DNA of 64,000 bases from NCBI GenBank assembly GCA_023391415.1, contig JAEWAY010000022.1, forward strand, positions 124,001 through 188,000, given 5' to 3'. This stretch comes from Bacteroidota bacterium. GTDB taxonomy: Bacteria > Bacteroidota > Bacteroidia > Cytophagales > Cytophagaceae. Positions 18,648 to 27,300 of this stretch are shown in pieces (the first letter of the stretch is position 1; each line of letters opens with the position of its first letter). Below the pieces are notes generated by a model that ran no database searches, was not told the origin of the DNA, and saw only the letters and a list, made by a program, of their open reading frames with translations. The position numbers were made by a program, and so were the translations under genes.

Positions 18648-20210
18648 CTACGAACTGCACGACAACATGGAGCAGCCCGCTTTTTGGGCCGCCCAGTCCG
18701 GCCTTTTAACAAAAAACTTTTCATTCCTGTCTCGGTCATAGGGTTTTTTTATGGCTTCCTGAAGTTCCGTGAATAAGGTGTCTTTACCTTCGTTGAGTTC
18801 TTCAATCGCCTGATGAAGCAGGTAATTTCTCAATATAAAACGGGGATTGTTGGACGCCATCATCTCCCGTGATTCGGTACGGGAAATAGTGTTTTTATCA
18901 AGTCGATCCAGGTATAGATTGACTGTTTCGCGAAGTTGTTCGGCTTGCGCTCCGGTGGGTTCTCCATAAAAGGCTTCATCAAAATGATTGATCAGGTCAG
19001 TATGGTTTCGGACTGGTTCCGCGAGGTCCATCAGCAATTGGTAGAAGATGGTCATGTCCGGCTTTAGCTCTGTCATAAGCTGTTCCAGACGAAGAATAAG
19101 CCGCTGATCTTCTTGGTCGACCCGATCCAGGCCGAGCTTGCGTCCCATCATGCTGAAATAAGCCTCCAGAAACTGATCTTCAAAGGCGGCCATCGCTTCT
19201 TTGAGAGGGCCAATATCCGTGAATAGAGGCGCTATGGCGCTGGCCAGGCAACCCATATTCCAGTAGGCAATCGATGCCTGATTGCCAAAAGCGTATCTTC
19301 TGCCGGGAAGGTCAGTGGTATTGGGCGTAAAATTGGGATCGTATTCGTCCAGAAACGAATAGGGTCCGTAGTCTATGGTGAGGCCAAGTATGGACATATT
19401 GTCCGAATTCATTACCCCGTGTACAAAACCCACCCGCGTCCATTCGATGATAAGATCGAGAGTGCGCTTCTGCACTTCCTTAAACCATGCAATCACTTTG
19501 TCTTCTCCCTGAATATGGGGATAGTAGGTAGCGATGGTCCAGTCGACCAAGCGGCGCAGATGATCTATCTCTTTGCGCGCGGCCAGTATCTCAAAGTTAC
19601 CGAAGCGGATAAAAGTCGGTGCTACACGGGCCACGATTGCTCCTGGTTCCTCGGCCGGACGTCCATCGTAAAACATGTCTCTGAGTACCGGATCGCCTGT
19701 CAGCACAAGGCTCAGGGCGCGGGTAGTGGGAACACCCAGATAATGCATGGCTTCGCTCATCAGATATTCCCTCAGAGAAGAGCGCAGTACGGCCCGGCCG
19801 TCAGCGTGGCGGGAATAGGGTGTTCTGCCCGCTCCTTTTAGTTGCAGGTCGTATGATTGCCCTTTGGAGTTGACGATTTCCCCGAGCGTAATGGCTCTGC
19901 CATCGCCAAGCTGCCCGGCCCAGTTGCCAAACTGATGTCCCGCGTAGCAGACCGCGTAGGGCTTCATGGATTCGGTGATCCGGTTGCCGGCCAGTATTTC
20001 TATATCTTGTGGCGTCGGCGGTCCCGCGATCTCCAGTTCGCCGGCCACATCTTCGGACCAGGCTAGCAGCGCGGGATCGCCTACCGGAGTCGGGTTGGCG
20101 CGGGCGTACAGTACTCCTGGAGTTTGCCGTGATCGCAGGTCGCCACTAGGATCGCCTTCGAAAGTGGAGACAAACGTGTCGTTATATCGCTTCTCGTTCA
20201 GATGTCGCAT
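18648..20210 (-). CDS. selO: Protein adenylyltransferase SelO (YdiU family)
   Basis: A 520-residue SelO. These pseudokinase-fold enzymes bind ATP in a flipped orientation and transfer AMP to Ser, Thr or Tyr of target proteins during oxidative stress. Recognisable stretches: YAGHQFGNWAGQLGDGRAI, LQLKGAGRTPYSRHADGRA, RSSLREYLMSEAMHYLG, VHGVMNSDNMSILGLTIDYGPY (catalytic loop with Asn and Asp) and NPRFILRNYLL. The C terminus ends CSMLSCSS; in some bacterial and eukaryotic SelO proteins one of these positions is selenocysteine, but here both are Cys codons. The start at ATG 20210 gives a normal N terminus. Confidence 0.95.
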   Translation of the reverse strand: MRHLNEKRYNDTFVSTFEGDPSGDLRSRQTPGVLYARANPTPVGDPALLAWSEDVAGELEIAGPPTPQDIEILAGNRITESMKPYAVCYAGHQFGNWAGQLGDGRAITLGEIVNSKGQSYDLQLKGAGRTPYSRHADGRAVLRSSLREYLMSEAMHYLGVPTTRALSLVLTGDPVLRDMFYDGRPAEEPGAIVARVAPTFIRFGNFEILAARKEIDHLRRLVDWTIATYYPHIQGEDKVIAWFKEVQKRTLDLIIEWTRVGFVHGVMNSDNMSILGLTIDYGPYSFLDEYDPNFTPNTTDLPGRRYAFGNQASIAYWNMGCLASAIAPLFTDIGPLKEAMAAFEDQFLEAYFSMMGRKLGLDRVDQEDQRLILRLEQLMTELKPDMTIFYQLLMDLAEPVRNHTDLINHFDEAFYGEPTGAQAEQLRETVNLYLDRLDKNTISRTESREMMASNNPRFILRNYLLHQAIEELNEGKDTLFTELQEAIKKPYDRDRNEKFFVKRPDWAAQKAGCSMLSCSS

Positions 20211-20320
20211 GATGTGAAGATTTATGGCCGCTTGTATGAAGCGCTCTTTTGGCTACTAACAAATATACTACTCTAAGGGATGATATGGCGTGTATGGCCG
20301 AAAGTTTAAAGCTCAAAATG

Positions 20321-20345
20321 GAAAAGCCTCTGGCTTTTCGTCCAA
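20321..20345 (-). terminator. Terminator-like hairpin after the PepSY-like gene
   Basis: GAAAAGCC (20321-20328) pairs with GGCTTTTC (20332-20339); a second GGCTTTTC copy follows at about 20348-20355 and can form an alternative stem. It lies just past the stop codon of the minus-strand PepSY-like gene. Confidence 0.6.
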
Positions 20346-20372
20346 AGGCTTTTCTTTATTTTCTCAGAGGAC

Positions 20373-20852
20373 TTATTTCATTTTATCATGAAACTGTTCC
20401 TTCTCTACTTTTTTACCGGAATCGTCAAAGATAAACTTTTCTTTCTTTCCGTCTTTTTTAGTTTCCACTTTATAGAATGTTTTATTCTTCGCTTCCACCT
20501 TGTAGACGTCGTCTACTTTATAGCCGGCATAATCCTTGTCGAGCGTTGTTCTCACCTGCTCAGGCAGCGCCTCTTTTTCGATTTCCGTTCTGGTCATCTT
20601 CAGTTCTCCGGCCTGGTCAAAACGGGCTTCTTTTTCTTCATTTCCAAGATCAAACTCCGCTTTGTACATATCGCCTTTCTGTTCCCATTCAACATCCCTC
20701 GCCGAAGCGAATTCCTGATTGAAGGTTTCGACTACCGCCTGAGGCACTTCACTCTCTTTGATGTCTTTACTTCGCTGTCTGCCATCCTGCGCGTCGGCTC
20801 CAAGGGCAAACAACGCGATTAAACCCGCGAAAAACATTCCTTTAATTTTCAT
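20373..20852 (-). CDS. Secreted PepSY-like (DUF2874) protein
   Basis: A 159-residue periplasmic protein with a signal peptide (cleavage near GADA, residue 21). Two PepSY-like repeats follow: VPQAVVETFNQEF...VEWEQKGDMYKAEFD and LPEQVRTTLDKDYAGYKV...YKVEAKNKTFYKVE. In Bacteroidetes such proteins (putative beta-lactamase-inhibitor-like, DUF2874) are common, often near two-component systems or stress genes, and have no known biochemical activity. Highly charged (many Lys, Asp and Glu). Monocistronic, with its own hairpin terminator. Confidence 0.75.
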   Translation of the reverse strand: MKIKGMFFAGLIALFALGADAQDGRQRSKDIKESEVPQAVVETFNQEFASARDVEWEQKGDMYKAEFDLGNEEKEARFDQAGELKMTRTEIEKEALPEQVRTTLDKDYAGYKVDDVYKVEAKNKTFYKVETKKDGKKEKFIFDDSGKKVEKEQFHDKMK

Positions 20853-21018
20853 AATCTCCCTGCTCTTTCGTTCAACATCTCTGATTTCTTAACCGGCAGG
20901 CTGATTTATATGTTTACCAAAGATCAGTTTTGTAGTCGGTAAAGCCTTGGAAATCCTTTTGTATCGGGTTTTACAGGCTATTTTGTAATTTGCCGTCGGT
21001 TTTTGTTTTTAAGTAAAA

Positions 21019-21549
21019 ATGTCAGTTTTTCCTACGTATACTACGAGTGTTTTATTGATTCTGAGTGTCTTTTTGTATCCGGTGTATATGCAGGCTCAGG
21101 ATATCTGTACAGAAAAACGGATAGAAACGTCGGTTCTGATCCGGGTGTCAGCAGACCAGGTGTGGGACAAACTTTCCGATTTTGAAAAGTATGATCAGTG
21201 GCATTCGTATATTTCAGAAGTTCGTGGCAGGTTGAAAAAAGGGCGGTTTATCAAGGTGTACTATTTTGACTCTACGGGTGTAACAGGAAACTTCTCAGCC
21301 CGGCTCTTGTCCGTGAAGCCTGGCAAGGAACTTTCCTGGGGCGGCTCTCTGGGTTTTATTTTCAGGACAAAGCATTATTTCGTTTTGCGACAAATGGATG
21401 ATTCGTCAACTCAGCTTATTCAGGGAGAATACTGGAGGGGCATTTTTGGAAGACCGTATGGCAGGAAAGTCTATTTGTCAGCCTTTCATAAGTTTATTGA
21501 GATGAATCAGAAGTTAAAGACGGTTTTGGAAGAAGCGTATCAGCATTGA
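21019..21549 (+). CDS. SRPBCC-fold protein with signal peptide
   Basis: A 176-residue protein. Residues 1-26 look like a signal peptide ending MQAQ. Residues 32-170 match the polyketide cyclase/START-like SRPBCC fold: ETSVLIRVSADQVWDKLSDFEKYDQWH at the start, the FSARLLSVKPGKELSWGG strand pair in the middle, and a long C-terminal helix. SRPBCC proteins bind hydrophobic ligands; most cytosolic ones lack signal peptides, so the exported form is slightly unusual. The start at 21019 places it about 30 bases after a CAGGCTATTTTGTAA element that also precedes the next gene. Confidence 0.7.
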   Translation: MSVFPTYTTSVLLILSVFLYPVYMQAQDICTEKRIETSVLIRVSADQVWDKLSDFEKYDQWHSYISEVRGRLKKGRFIKVYYFDSTGVTGNFSARLLSVKPGKELSWGGSLGFIFRTKHYFVLRQMDDSSTQLIQGEYWRGIFGRPYGRKVYLSAFHKFIEMNQKLKTVLEEAYQH

Positions 21550-21742
21550 TTAGTTTGTTGGTGAAGTGAGCAAAGAGGAATGAGAGCCGGTGACTTCCAA
21601 ATGATCTTAAATCATGTTGGTTTTTCAGGTTACCGGTTGTTTTCAGATGGGCCTGATTATGAATTTCAGGCTATTTTGTAAAAAATTACCGGATACTCAT
21701 TGGGGTTTAGTATATTAAAGCGATTAAAATGCTGAAACAGCG

Positions 21743-22090
21743 ATGATTTTATCAGAAATAGCCAAAGCCTTTTCCCTCGGACAGTTTCAGAAAACCTTTC
21801 CTCATCTGACGGAAGACATTGTATGGACTGTTGTCGGCGAAAATGAGTTTGCCGGCAAAGAAGCGGTAATCCGTAATTGCGAACAGGTAGCCGCGTATTT
21901 TCGGTCGGTTACGGTTAATTTTACGCTATTGAATAGTATCGCCGATCAGAACCGGGTGGCGGTAAACGGCACAGCGGAGTTTATACGTAGTGGGCAACGT
22001 ATTGCCTTTGTATCTTCCTGCGATCTGTACGAGTTTGACAGCCGGCATATGCTTTCAAAAATCACATCCTATTGTATACAATCTCAATGA
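21743..22090 (+). CDS. NTF2-like (SnoaL) small protein
   Basis: A 115-residue single-domain protein with the cone-shaped NTF2/SnoaL fold pattern: N-terminal helix LSEIAKAFSLGQFQKTFPHLTEDIVWTVVGENEFAGKEAVI, then curved strands ending in SCDLYEFDSRHMLSKITSYC. The family ranges from isomerases to ligand-binding proteins, so no reaction can be assigned. Its stop codon overlaps the start of the following cupin gene (ATGA), so the two are co-expressed. Confidence 0.7.
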   Translation: MILSEIAKAFSLGQFQKTFPHLTEDIVWTVVGENEFAGKEAVIRNCEQVAAYFRSVTVNFTLLNSIADQNRVAVNGTAEFIRSGQRIAFVSSCDLYEFDSRHMLSKITSYCIQSQ

Positions 22091-22494
22091 AACACCCAAA
22101 CAACGCGAACGATGCCCTGATTCTGAAACCGGGAGAGGGGCGTACCTACCAATGCGGAACCATGACCGCGATTTTTAAGGCGGATGAAAATGAGACCAAT
22201 GAAAAATACAGTGCTTCGGAATGGTGGCTTGAGCCCCAATCCGGTGGGCCGGGAGCGCATCTGCACGAAAACAATGACGAAGTTTTTTACGTGATCGAAG
22301 GTACAGTCGCCATTCTCATTGGTGAGCAGTGGATTGATGCGGACAAGGGTGCTTTTGTACGGGTTCCGGCCGGAACCATGCACGATTTCGCCAACAGGAC
22401 CGATCAGCGGGCTGGCTTGCTTAATTTTTTTACCCCCGGTGGCTTTGAGCGGAATATGCCTTCGATTGTACAATGGTTTGAGGACAATAAATAG
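22087..22494 (+). CDS. Cupin-domain protein
   Basis: A 135-residue single cupin. I choose ATG 22087, which overlaps the TGA of the NTF2-like gene; an upstream TTG at 22072 is less likely. The first cupin motif is GPGAHLHENNDEVFYVIEG (two His and a Glu as metal ligands) and the second is AFVRVPAGTMHDFANR (third His). Bacterial homologues are often annotated as stress or polyketide-related cupins; the substrate is unknown. The coupling with an NTF2-like protein is a common pairing for small-molecule turnover but proves nothing here. Confidence 0.8.
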   Translation: MKHPNNANDALILKPGEGRTYQCGTMTAIFKADENETNEKYSASEWWLEPQSGGPGAHLHENNDEVFYVIEGTVAILIGEQWIDADKGAFVRVPAGTMHDFANRTDQRAGLLNFFTPGGFERNMPSIVQWFEDNK

Positions 22495-22584
22495 GGGTAT
22501 ACTTTGCTATAAGAGGATTATAGTTGTTTTTGATTGATAAAAGGAAAAGTTTAAAGCTCAAAGATTTCGCCGTATCCATTGGTA

Positions 22585-23009
22585 ATGGCTGATTTTGCAG
22601 TTCCTCTGGCTTTTATTCCCTGGAAATATGTTTTTCAGACGTATGTAATGCCGGGGATGGGAAAAGAAGAAAACAGGCAGACAGAATCGGTAACGGAAAA
22701 TGTGCAATCAGGGGCAACTGCTGGTTGAGTGACCAGGTTCTTTAAAAAGATCATGAATTTATCGATCGAATAGAATTTTTTAATCAGCAGATCCTGTCAC
22801 AAAACGCTACAAGTAAAACAGCGATCTGGTGGAGCCGTCAAATAGCGGAAGGGAATTATAAGCTGATATCGATAAAAGATAAAGGAAACTTAAAATATAT
22901 GCTAGTACGGTTTATGTATAATGAAACGACGATTGTGTTGGTGGTATAATATGGCGCGAAACAAATTTTCGTGGATATGCGTTATAATGGGAAGATTCTA
23001 TCGGAATAG
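22585..23009 (+). pseudogene. Decayed ORF remnant in an AT-rich spacer
   Basis: No intact gene lies between the cupin and 23070. A 47-codon frame from ATG 22585 to TGA 22728 has a hydrophobic N terminus (MADFAVPLAFIPWKYVFQ). A second frame, open from before 22695 to TAG at 23009 except for two in-frame TAA codons (near 22743 and 22947), reads like protein throughout: KDHEFIDRIEFFNQQIL, TAIWWSRQIAEGNYKLISI, RFMYNETTIVLVV, YGAKQIFVDMRYNGKILSE. Two stops in otherwise protein-like sequence indicate a decayed gene. Its family is not recognised. It borders the SecB-like cassette and may be part of the same acquired segment. Confidence 0.4.
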
Positions 23010-23049
23010 AAAATATTAGTAAAAAAGTTCGTTTGAATAAATAGTTGTT

Positions 23050-23057
23050 TATATTTG
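23050..23057 (+). promoter_or_regulatory. -7 box of the SecB-like cassette
   Basis: TATATTTG is an exact TAnnTTTG match, 22 bases before the ATG at 23079. A TTTG lies at 23032-23035, closer than the usual 19-base spacing. Confidence 0.5.
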
Positions 23058-23078
23058 TTGACGTAAAACATGAGGGAG

Positions 23079-23330
23079 ATGAAGGTAGATAATTTTCTTG
23101 AAGAACTTAAAAAGTACTTAAAGAGTACTTCTAAGGAGAAGGTCTTGGCAGATTGGACCGAAAGTGAGAAGTTTGACCAAGTAGGTTTTTTGATGGAAGA
23201 TTTTTTGAAAAATACTCAATGTTACTATAAGATCTTCCTGAAAGATGATCCGATTGGTATTGAAAATAAATTTAATAATGCTAATTTAAACCCGAAGTTC
23301 ACTTCGGGTTTTTTGTTTTTAACAAATTGA
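23079..23330 (+). CDS. Small acidic/basic helical protein of the SecB-like cassette (83 aa)
   Basis: A small soluble protein, first gene of the cassette. ATG 23079 is preferred over ATG 23070 because it sits 22 bases after the -7 box and has GAGGGAG just upstream. The peptide opens MKVDNFLEELKKYLKS, a charged amphipathic helix, followed by ADWTESEKFDQVG. I know no function. Its last codons (NPKFTSGFLF) are encoded by the arms of a strong terminator, so the original C terminus may have been shorter or altered by a frameshift; other frames carry several stops just before the hairpin. A role as antitoxin or immunity protein to the ART-like protein downstream is inference from gene order only. 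Confidence 0.5.
   Translation: MKVDNFLEELKKYLKSTSKEKVLADWTESEKFDQVGFLMEDFLKNTQCYYKIFLKDDPIGIENKFNNANLNPKFTSGFLFLTN
23289..23320 (+). terminator. Rho-independent terminator inside the 3' end of the small ORF
   Basis: A 9-base perfect stem (23289-23297 with 23302-23310), loop TTCA, and a T-rich tail to 23320. It precedes the SecB-like start by about 22 bases, so SecB-like expression needs read-through or its own promoter. Confidence 0.85.
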
Positions 23331-23341
23331 TATTTAAAAAA

Positions 23342-23755
23342 ATGCAGAAAGCGGCTTTTTCTATAGAGAAATATGTTTTTGATAAGGTAAATATTGATTT
23401 ATCTAATTATGTTTCACAGGAGATATCTTTGTCTTTTGAAACTAAGGGGGCTTTTATCGGAGAGAATTCTCAATATGAATTGGTTTTTTCTATAAAGGCA
23501 TATAATGAGGACAAATCAATTCAAATGCCTTTTTTGTATGTCCAATGTATTGGTATGTTTAGTTTTCAAAATGTTAATTCGGTTTCTGAAATTCCTGATT
23601 TTTTCTACCGAAACTCCATTGCGATATTATTCCCCTATTTAAGGGCTTATGTGAGTGTGGTGACAACTCAAGCTAACGTGCCAGGGATAATACTTCCAAC
23701 TTTGAATTTATCTTCACTTGAAGATGGTTTGAGGAAAAATACTATTGAAAAATAA
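23342..23755 (+). CDS. SecB-like chaperone
   Basis: A 137-residue protein with the SecB fold signature over nearly its whole length. Matches to Escherichia coli SecB by eye: AFSIEKYVFDKVNIDLSN to the FQIQRIYTKDISFE strand, ISLSFETKG...YELVFSIKAY to the second and third strands, VQCIGMFSF to the QQGGIFSI strand, and AILFPYLRAYVSVVTTQAN plus PTLNLSSL to the NILFPYARECITSMVSRG and PVNFDAL region. SecB holds proteins unfolded for export; isolated SecB-like proteins in other phyla serve as chaperones of antitoxins (Mycobacterium tuberculosis Rv1957 is the known case). ATG 23342 is preferred to the upstream TTG. The next gene starts 6 bases after its stop, so they are surely one unit. It is low in G+C compared with flanking genes. 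Confidence 0.78.
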   Translation: MQKAAFSIEKYVFDKVNIDLSNYVSQEISLSFETKGAFIGENSQYELVFSIKAYNEDKSIQMPFLYVQCIGMFSFQNVNSVSEIPDFFYRNSIAILFPYLRAYVSVVTTQANVPGIILPTLNLSSLEDGLRKNTIEK

Positions 23756-23761
23756 ACTATT

Positions 23762-24337
23762 GTGAGTATTAAGGCTGTATATCAAACCTTAGAGAATAGG
23801 GATACAGAATTGAATCAGCTGGAAGAGAATGGGCCTTATTCTTGTAAATGGGAAAATTCTTGGCTAGGTGATGGGTATTATTTTTGGGATACTTTTATCG
23901 AAAATGCACATTGGTGGGGAAAGGAAATAAGATGTTACTCCAGTGGTTATATAATATGTAAAGCAATTTGCGATTTCAATGATATTGATTGTTTTGACTT
24001 AGTAGGGAATACAGAGCACTTAACAATGATCGACGAAGCTTTTGGTATATTAAAGAATGAAGGATTAGCTAATTCAGACACCACGGTTAGGCGAATTATA
24101 GAGTTTCTGAAAAAAAACATGAAGCAATTTAATTATTCAGCAATACGAGTGTTGGGGTTTAAAGTTAAAAATTACAAGTCTCAATTTTCTTCTAATGTAT
24201 TTTTTGAAAGGAATAATTCTAGCGCCTATTTAGACTGTAAGCCTCCTATTCAAATCTGCTTTTATAGAAAAAAGAGCCTAAATCTTCGAGATTATCATAT
24301 TGTTTACCCAGAGGAATCAAGCCTTGATTACGTATAA
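23762..24337 (+). CDS. ADP-ribosyltransferase-like protein (candidate toxin)
   Basis: A 191-residue soluble protein starting at GTG, 6 bases after the SecB-like stop. Near residue 35 it has SWLGDGYYFWDTFIENAHWW, which resembles the strand-turn-helix of small ART-fold proteins (as in DUF3990-like toxins: G-x-G-(F/Y)-Y-x followed by an Ala-x-x-Trp helix). A later strand YSSGYIICKA and the C-terminal PPIQICFYRKKSLNLRDY complete a compact alpha/beta fold. The fold call is by pattern only; the catalytic Glu and the His or Arg of the NAD site are not certain. Together with the chaperone gene it suggests a toxin-chaperone pair. A non-toxic role cannot be ruled out. Confidence 0.45.
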   Translation: MSIKAVYQTLENRDTELNQLEENGPYSCKWENSWLGDGYYFWDTFIENAHWWGKEIRCYSSGYIICKAICDFNDIDCFDLVGNTEHLTMIDEAFGILKNEGLANSDTTVRRIIEFLKKNMKQFNYSAIRVLGFKVKNYKSQFSSNVFFERNNSSAYLDCKPPIQICFYRKKSLNLRDYHIVYPEESSLDYV

Positions 24338-24395
24338 TGACAAATGTCTATGTGAAGGGTTGTATCTGTTAATAAGAGAGATTGCTTTTTTAAAA

Positions 24396-27300
24396 TCAAA
24401 ACAAAAAACCCACCCGCACATTCAACACATTACCTTCCTTAGAAAGGCCATAGTACGATGATATTACCAGCTGATTGAGCATGCTCAGCCAGATGCCGCC
24501 GCCATAGCCCTGATGGTAGCTGCCCGAACCGGGCCAGACCCGACCGTTGTCGGCAAAGCTTGACAGACCCAGCTTGCCTGAGAGTATATACGCGTTGAAG
24601 GTTAGTATTTGTACCCGCACTTCCGCGTTCTGGTAAAAAGAGCGGTCGCCCGTAAAACGAGTCTGCTGATAACCTCGGAGATTGGTTGTGCCACCCAGAC
24701 TGTTGGCCTGATAAAAGGTAAAGTGTCCTGTATTCATCGCTACCCCGATGCGGCCGGCAAAGGTCAGCTGGAAAGGCAGGTTGGGGCTGATGTAAAAACG
24801 AAAATCCGACTCCCAATGCGTATAGTGACGGGGGGCGTTGTACAGTCCCTGATTGTATTCGCCCGTTCCCTGAAATACCAGTCCACGGGTAGGGTTTTGC
24901 TTACTGTCCGTTTCTCCGATGCGGAAAAAACCTTTGATACCCGCGTACCACTGCGGATCAAAATAGCGTGCGGGCAGATAGTCTTCTGAAATATACGTGC
25001 CGGAGCGGTCGCTCAGGTCAAAAAAGCTCAGCCTGGGTCCGATGCCCGTCTGGAAAAAAGAAGTAAAACGTCGTACCACAGCCGGGCAGACCATGCCGTA
25101 GCGCATCTGCACCCGGTATTGTGCCGGTGAACCTTCCGGTTTCGGACTACTGTTGCCATAGCCAAAATAGTTCATGGCAAAATACGGCAGGAAAAAGTCC
25201 GAGAGAATCAACAGATCCTTTTGCCGGTGTATGTTTTTGAAATCTCCGCTATAGCTGACCTTAAACGAATTGGTGGCCGAAGCATAACCCGCTGTCAGTC
25301 GGTGCCGGGAGCCATAAGGATTGGATCGAAATTTATAGCGTTTGTGCACCACACCGATTTCCGGGAAAAAACCGTCGCCTTCGTTGTAGGTAAAGTCTGC
25401 TACCGGTCCCGTATAGTTGTAAAAAAACTGATCCTGTCCCGTATCGTTGACATCCGGATCGGGCAAGGCTCTTACTTTACGTTGCCCACCCGTCTGCACA
25501 AGGTGGATGTTTTCCGCATTCGCATACAGTTGCAGGTGTTTGCCCGGGCTTTTTACTCTGCTCCTGTCGGAGAGCGAGTCCAGCCCGTTGCCGCAGATGA
25601 TCCGTATCAGCGGACTGGTGCGACTTTCACCGAAGAGCTCATACCAGTCATTGCCACCCAGGCCATAGAGGCGTACTTCCTTTGTCTCCCTGGCACGTAC
25701 AGTCCGCTGGTACAGCAGCGTTGTGTCTGGCTGGCTGCTTGCCGGCTTTCGGAACACACGGATACGGAGTGAGTCTCCGTCTATGTATTGAAGCTGAAAA
25801 AGCTCTGCTTCATTGCTGCCGTATACATCTACATAGCGGGACAGAATACGATAGTAGGTAGTGGCCAGTGCAGACAGCTTATCTCTGCGGGATTGCAGCT
25901 TGCTGATGATCTCCGGCCCGTCGGTCCGGAAAACTTCCGGAGGCAATTGTCCGATACCTTCCCCAATGACCGGATCACTGAGCTGTTGGCGCATTTGTTT
26001 CGCTGCTTGCAGCCAGTCCGATTCATTCAGCTCGCTGAGCAGCCGTCGGTCCAGTCGCCTGGCCGTGGTATTCAGTCCGATAATGTCTCCGTAATCATAA
26101 TCAAATGATTGAAGCATGCGCGCGGCCCAGGGGCGACTCACCAGATAGGGCAGCAGGCCCCGGAAACGGAAATAGACCTGATCCCTGTCTTCCGGTACCG
26201 GTACATAACGTGTAGCATGGCTGCTGTCCGGAAATTCGGTCCAGCGGAACTGGTTTTCATGCCGGTCCCAGTCGCCCGTCCACATGTCAAAAAGCCGGGC
26301 TTTGACCAGCGCCTTCTGATCGACTTGCCGCTTGTTGCTCTGGCGTAATTCACGGAGCAGCTTGTCCGTGCCTACGATATTGGAGGCATAGCCCAGATGA
26401 GCCGCGTCGCTGTGGGACTCGTCCGGATCTTCTTCAAACAGTACCAGTGTATTGCCAAACAGGCTCAGGTAGGGGCCCAGACAGGAGTCGGCCGGGATAT
26501 AGCCGAGCGTTGGCCGGGTATGCAGCAGCCCGATAGCTGCTGCCATAGGTGGTATGGTCAGCGCTCCGTAAGGATGCTGAGCCGAGGTCTGGTCTTGCAG
26601 GAGATCGTCGACAAAGGTCTGCCGGAGGTTGAACAATGAGAGTTTTTCCGGCCGGTTGTTTTTGACTACCATACGGGCTACATATTCCTGCTCATCCACA
26701 TTTTTGAACCGGAGGCTGAGCGTCTGCCTGCCCCCGCCGATCGCGTAGGGGATAATACCGCCTTTTTCTGTCCTCAGATCGATCAGCGGTACATTGACCG
26801 GTGTCTGCCAGCTTCTGCGGTATTGCCTGCCCAGCAGCCAGCGCTTCATGCTTCCTGCGCCCAGCTCCGGGGCGGCAGCTACCGAAACAGTACTGTCCGC
26901 ATATGTTTGCTCGGACAGAGAGCAAAAGGCTTCCGGCATCACTTCTCCTTTGCTGTACAGGCGTGTGCGGAAAGAAAGCTGAGATTGACGGCTGCCCGGC
27001 TGTATGGTATAGTACTCAGCCCATACTTCCTGATTATGATAGATATTGAGCCGGACAAATCCGTAACTTTTCTGAATATAGCCGGCCTGTCCGCCTTTGC
27101 GCACCGGAGTTACCTTACATCCCGATCCGCTGACGATAGTGTGAAAATTTCCGATCCGGAAATACTGCAGGCTATGCTCGTGGCCTGCCACATAGATAAT
27201 GTCTTTGTGCTCGGAAAAAATTTCCATAAAGGCATTTTTCATCTGCTGGTACGTATAATTGGGCAGATCCTGCTCCGATCCGCCAAACTTGCGGAACAGC

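Noticed and set aside
18648..20210. Selenocysteine codon in selO
   Set aside because: The C terminus has Cys codons and the frame ends at a normal stop, with no in-frame TGA before it.
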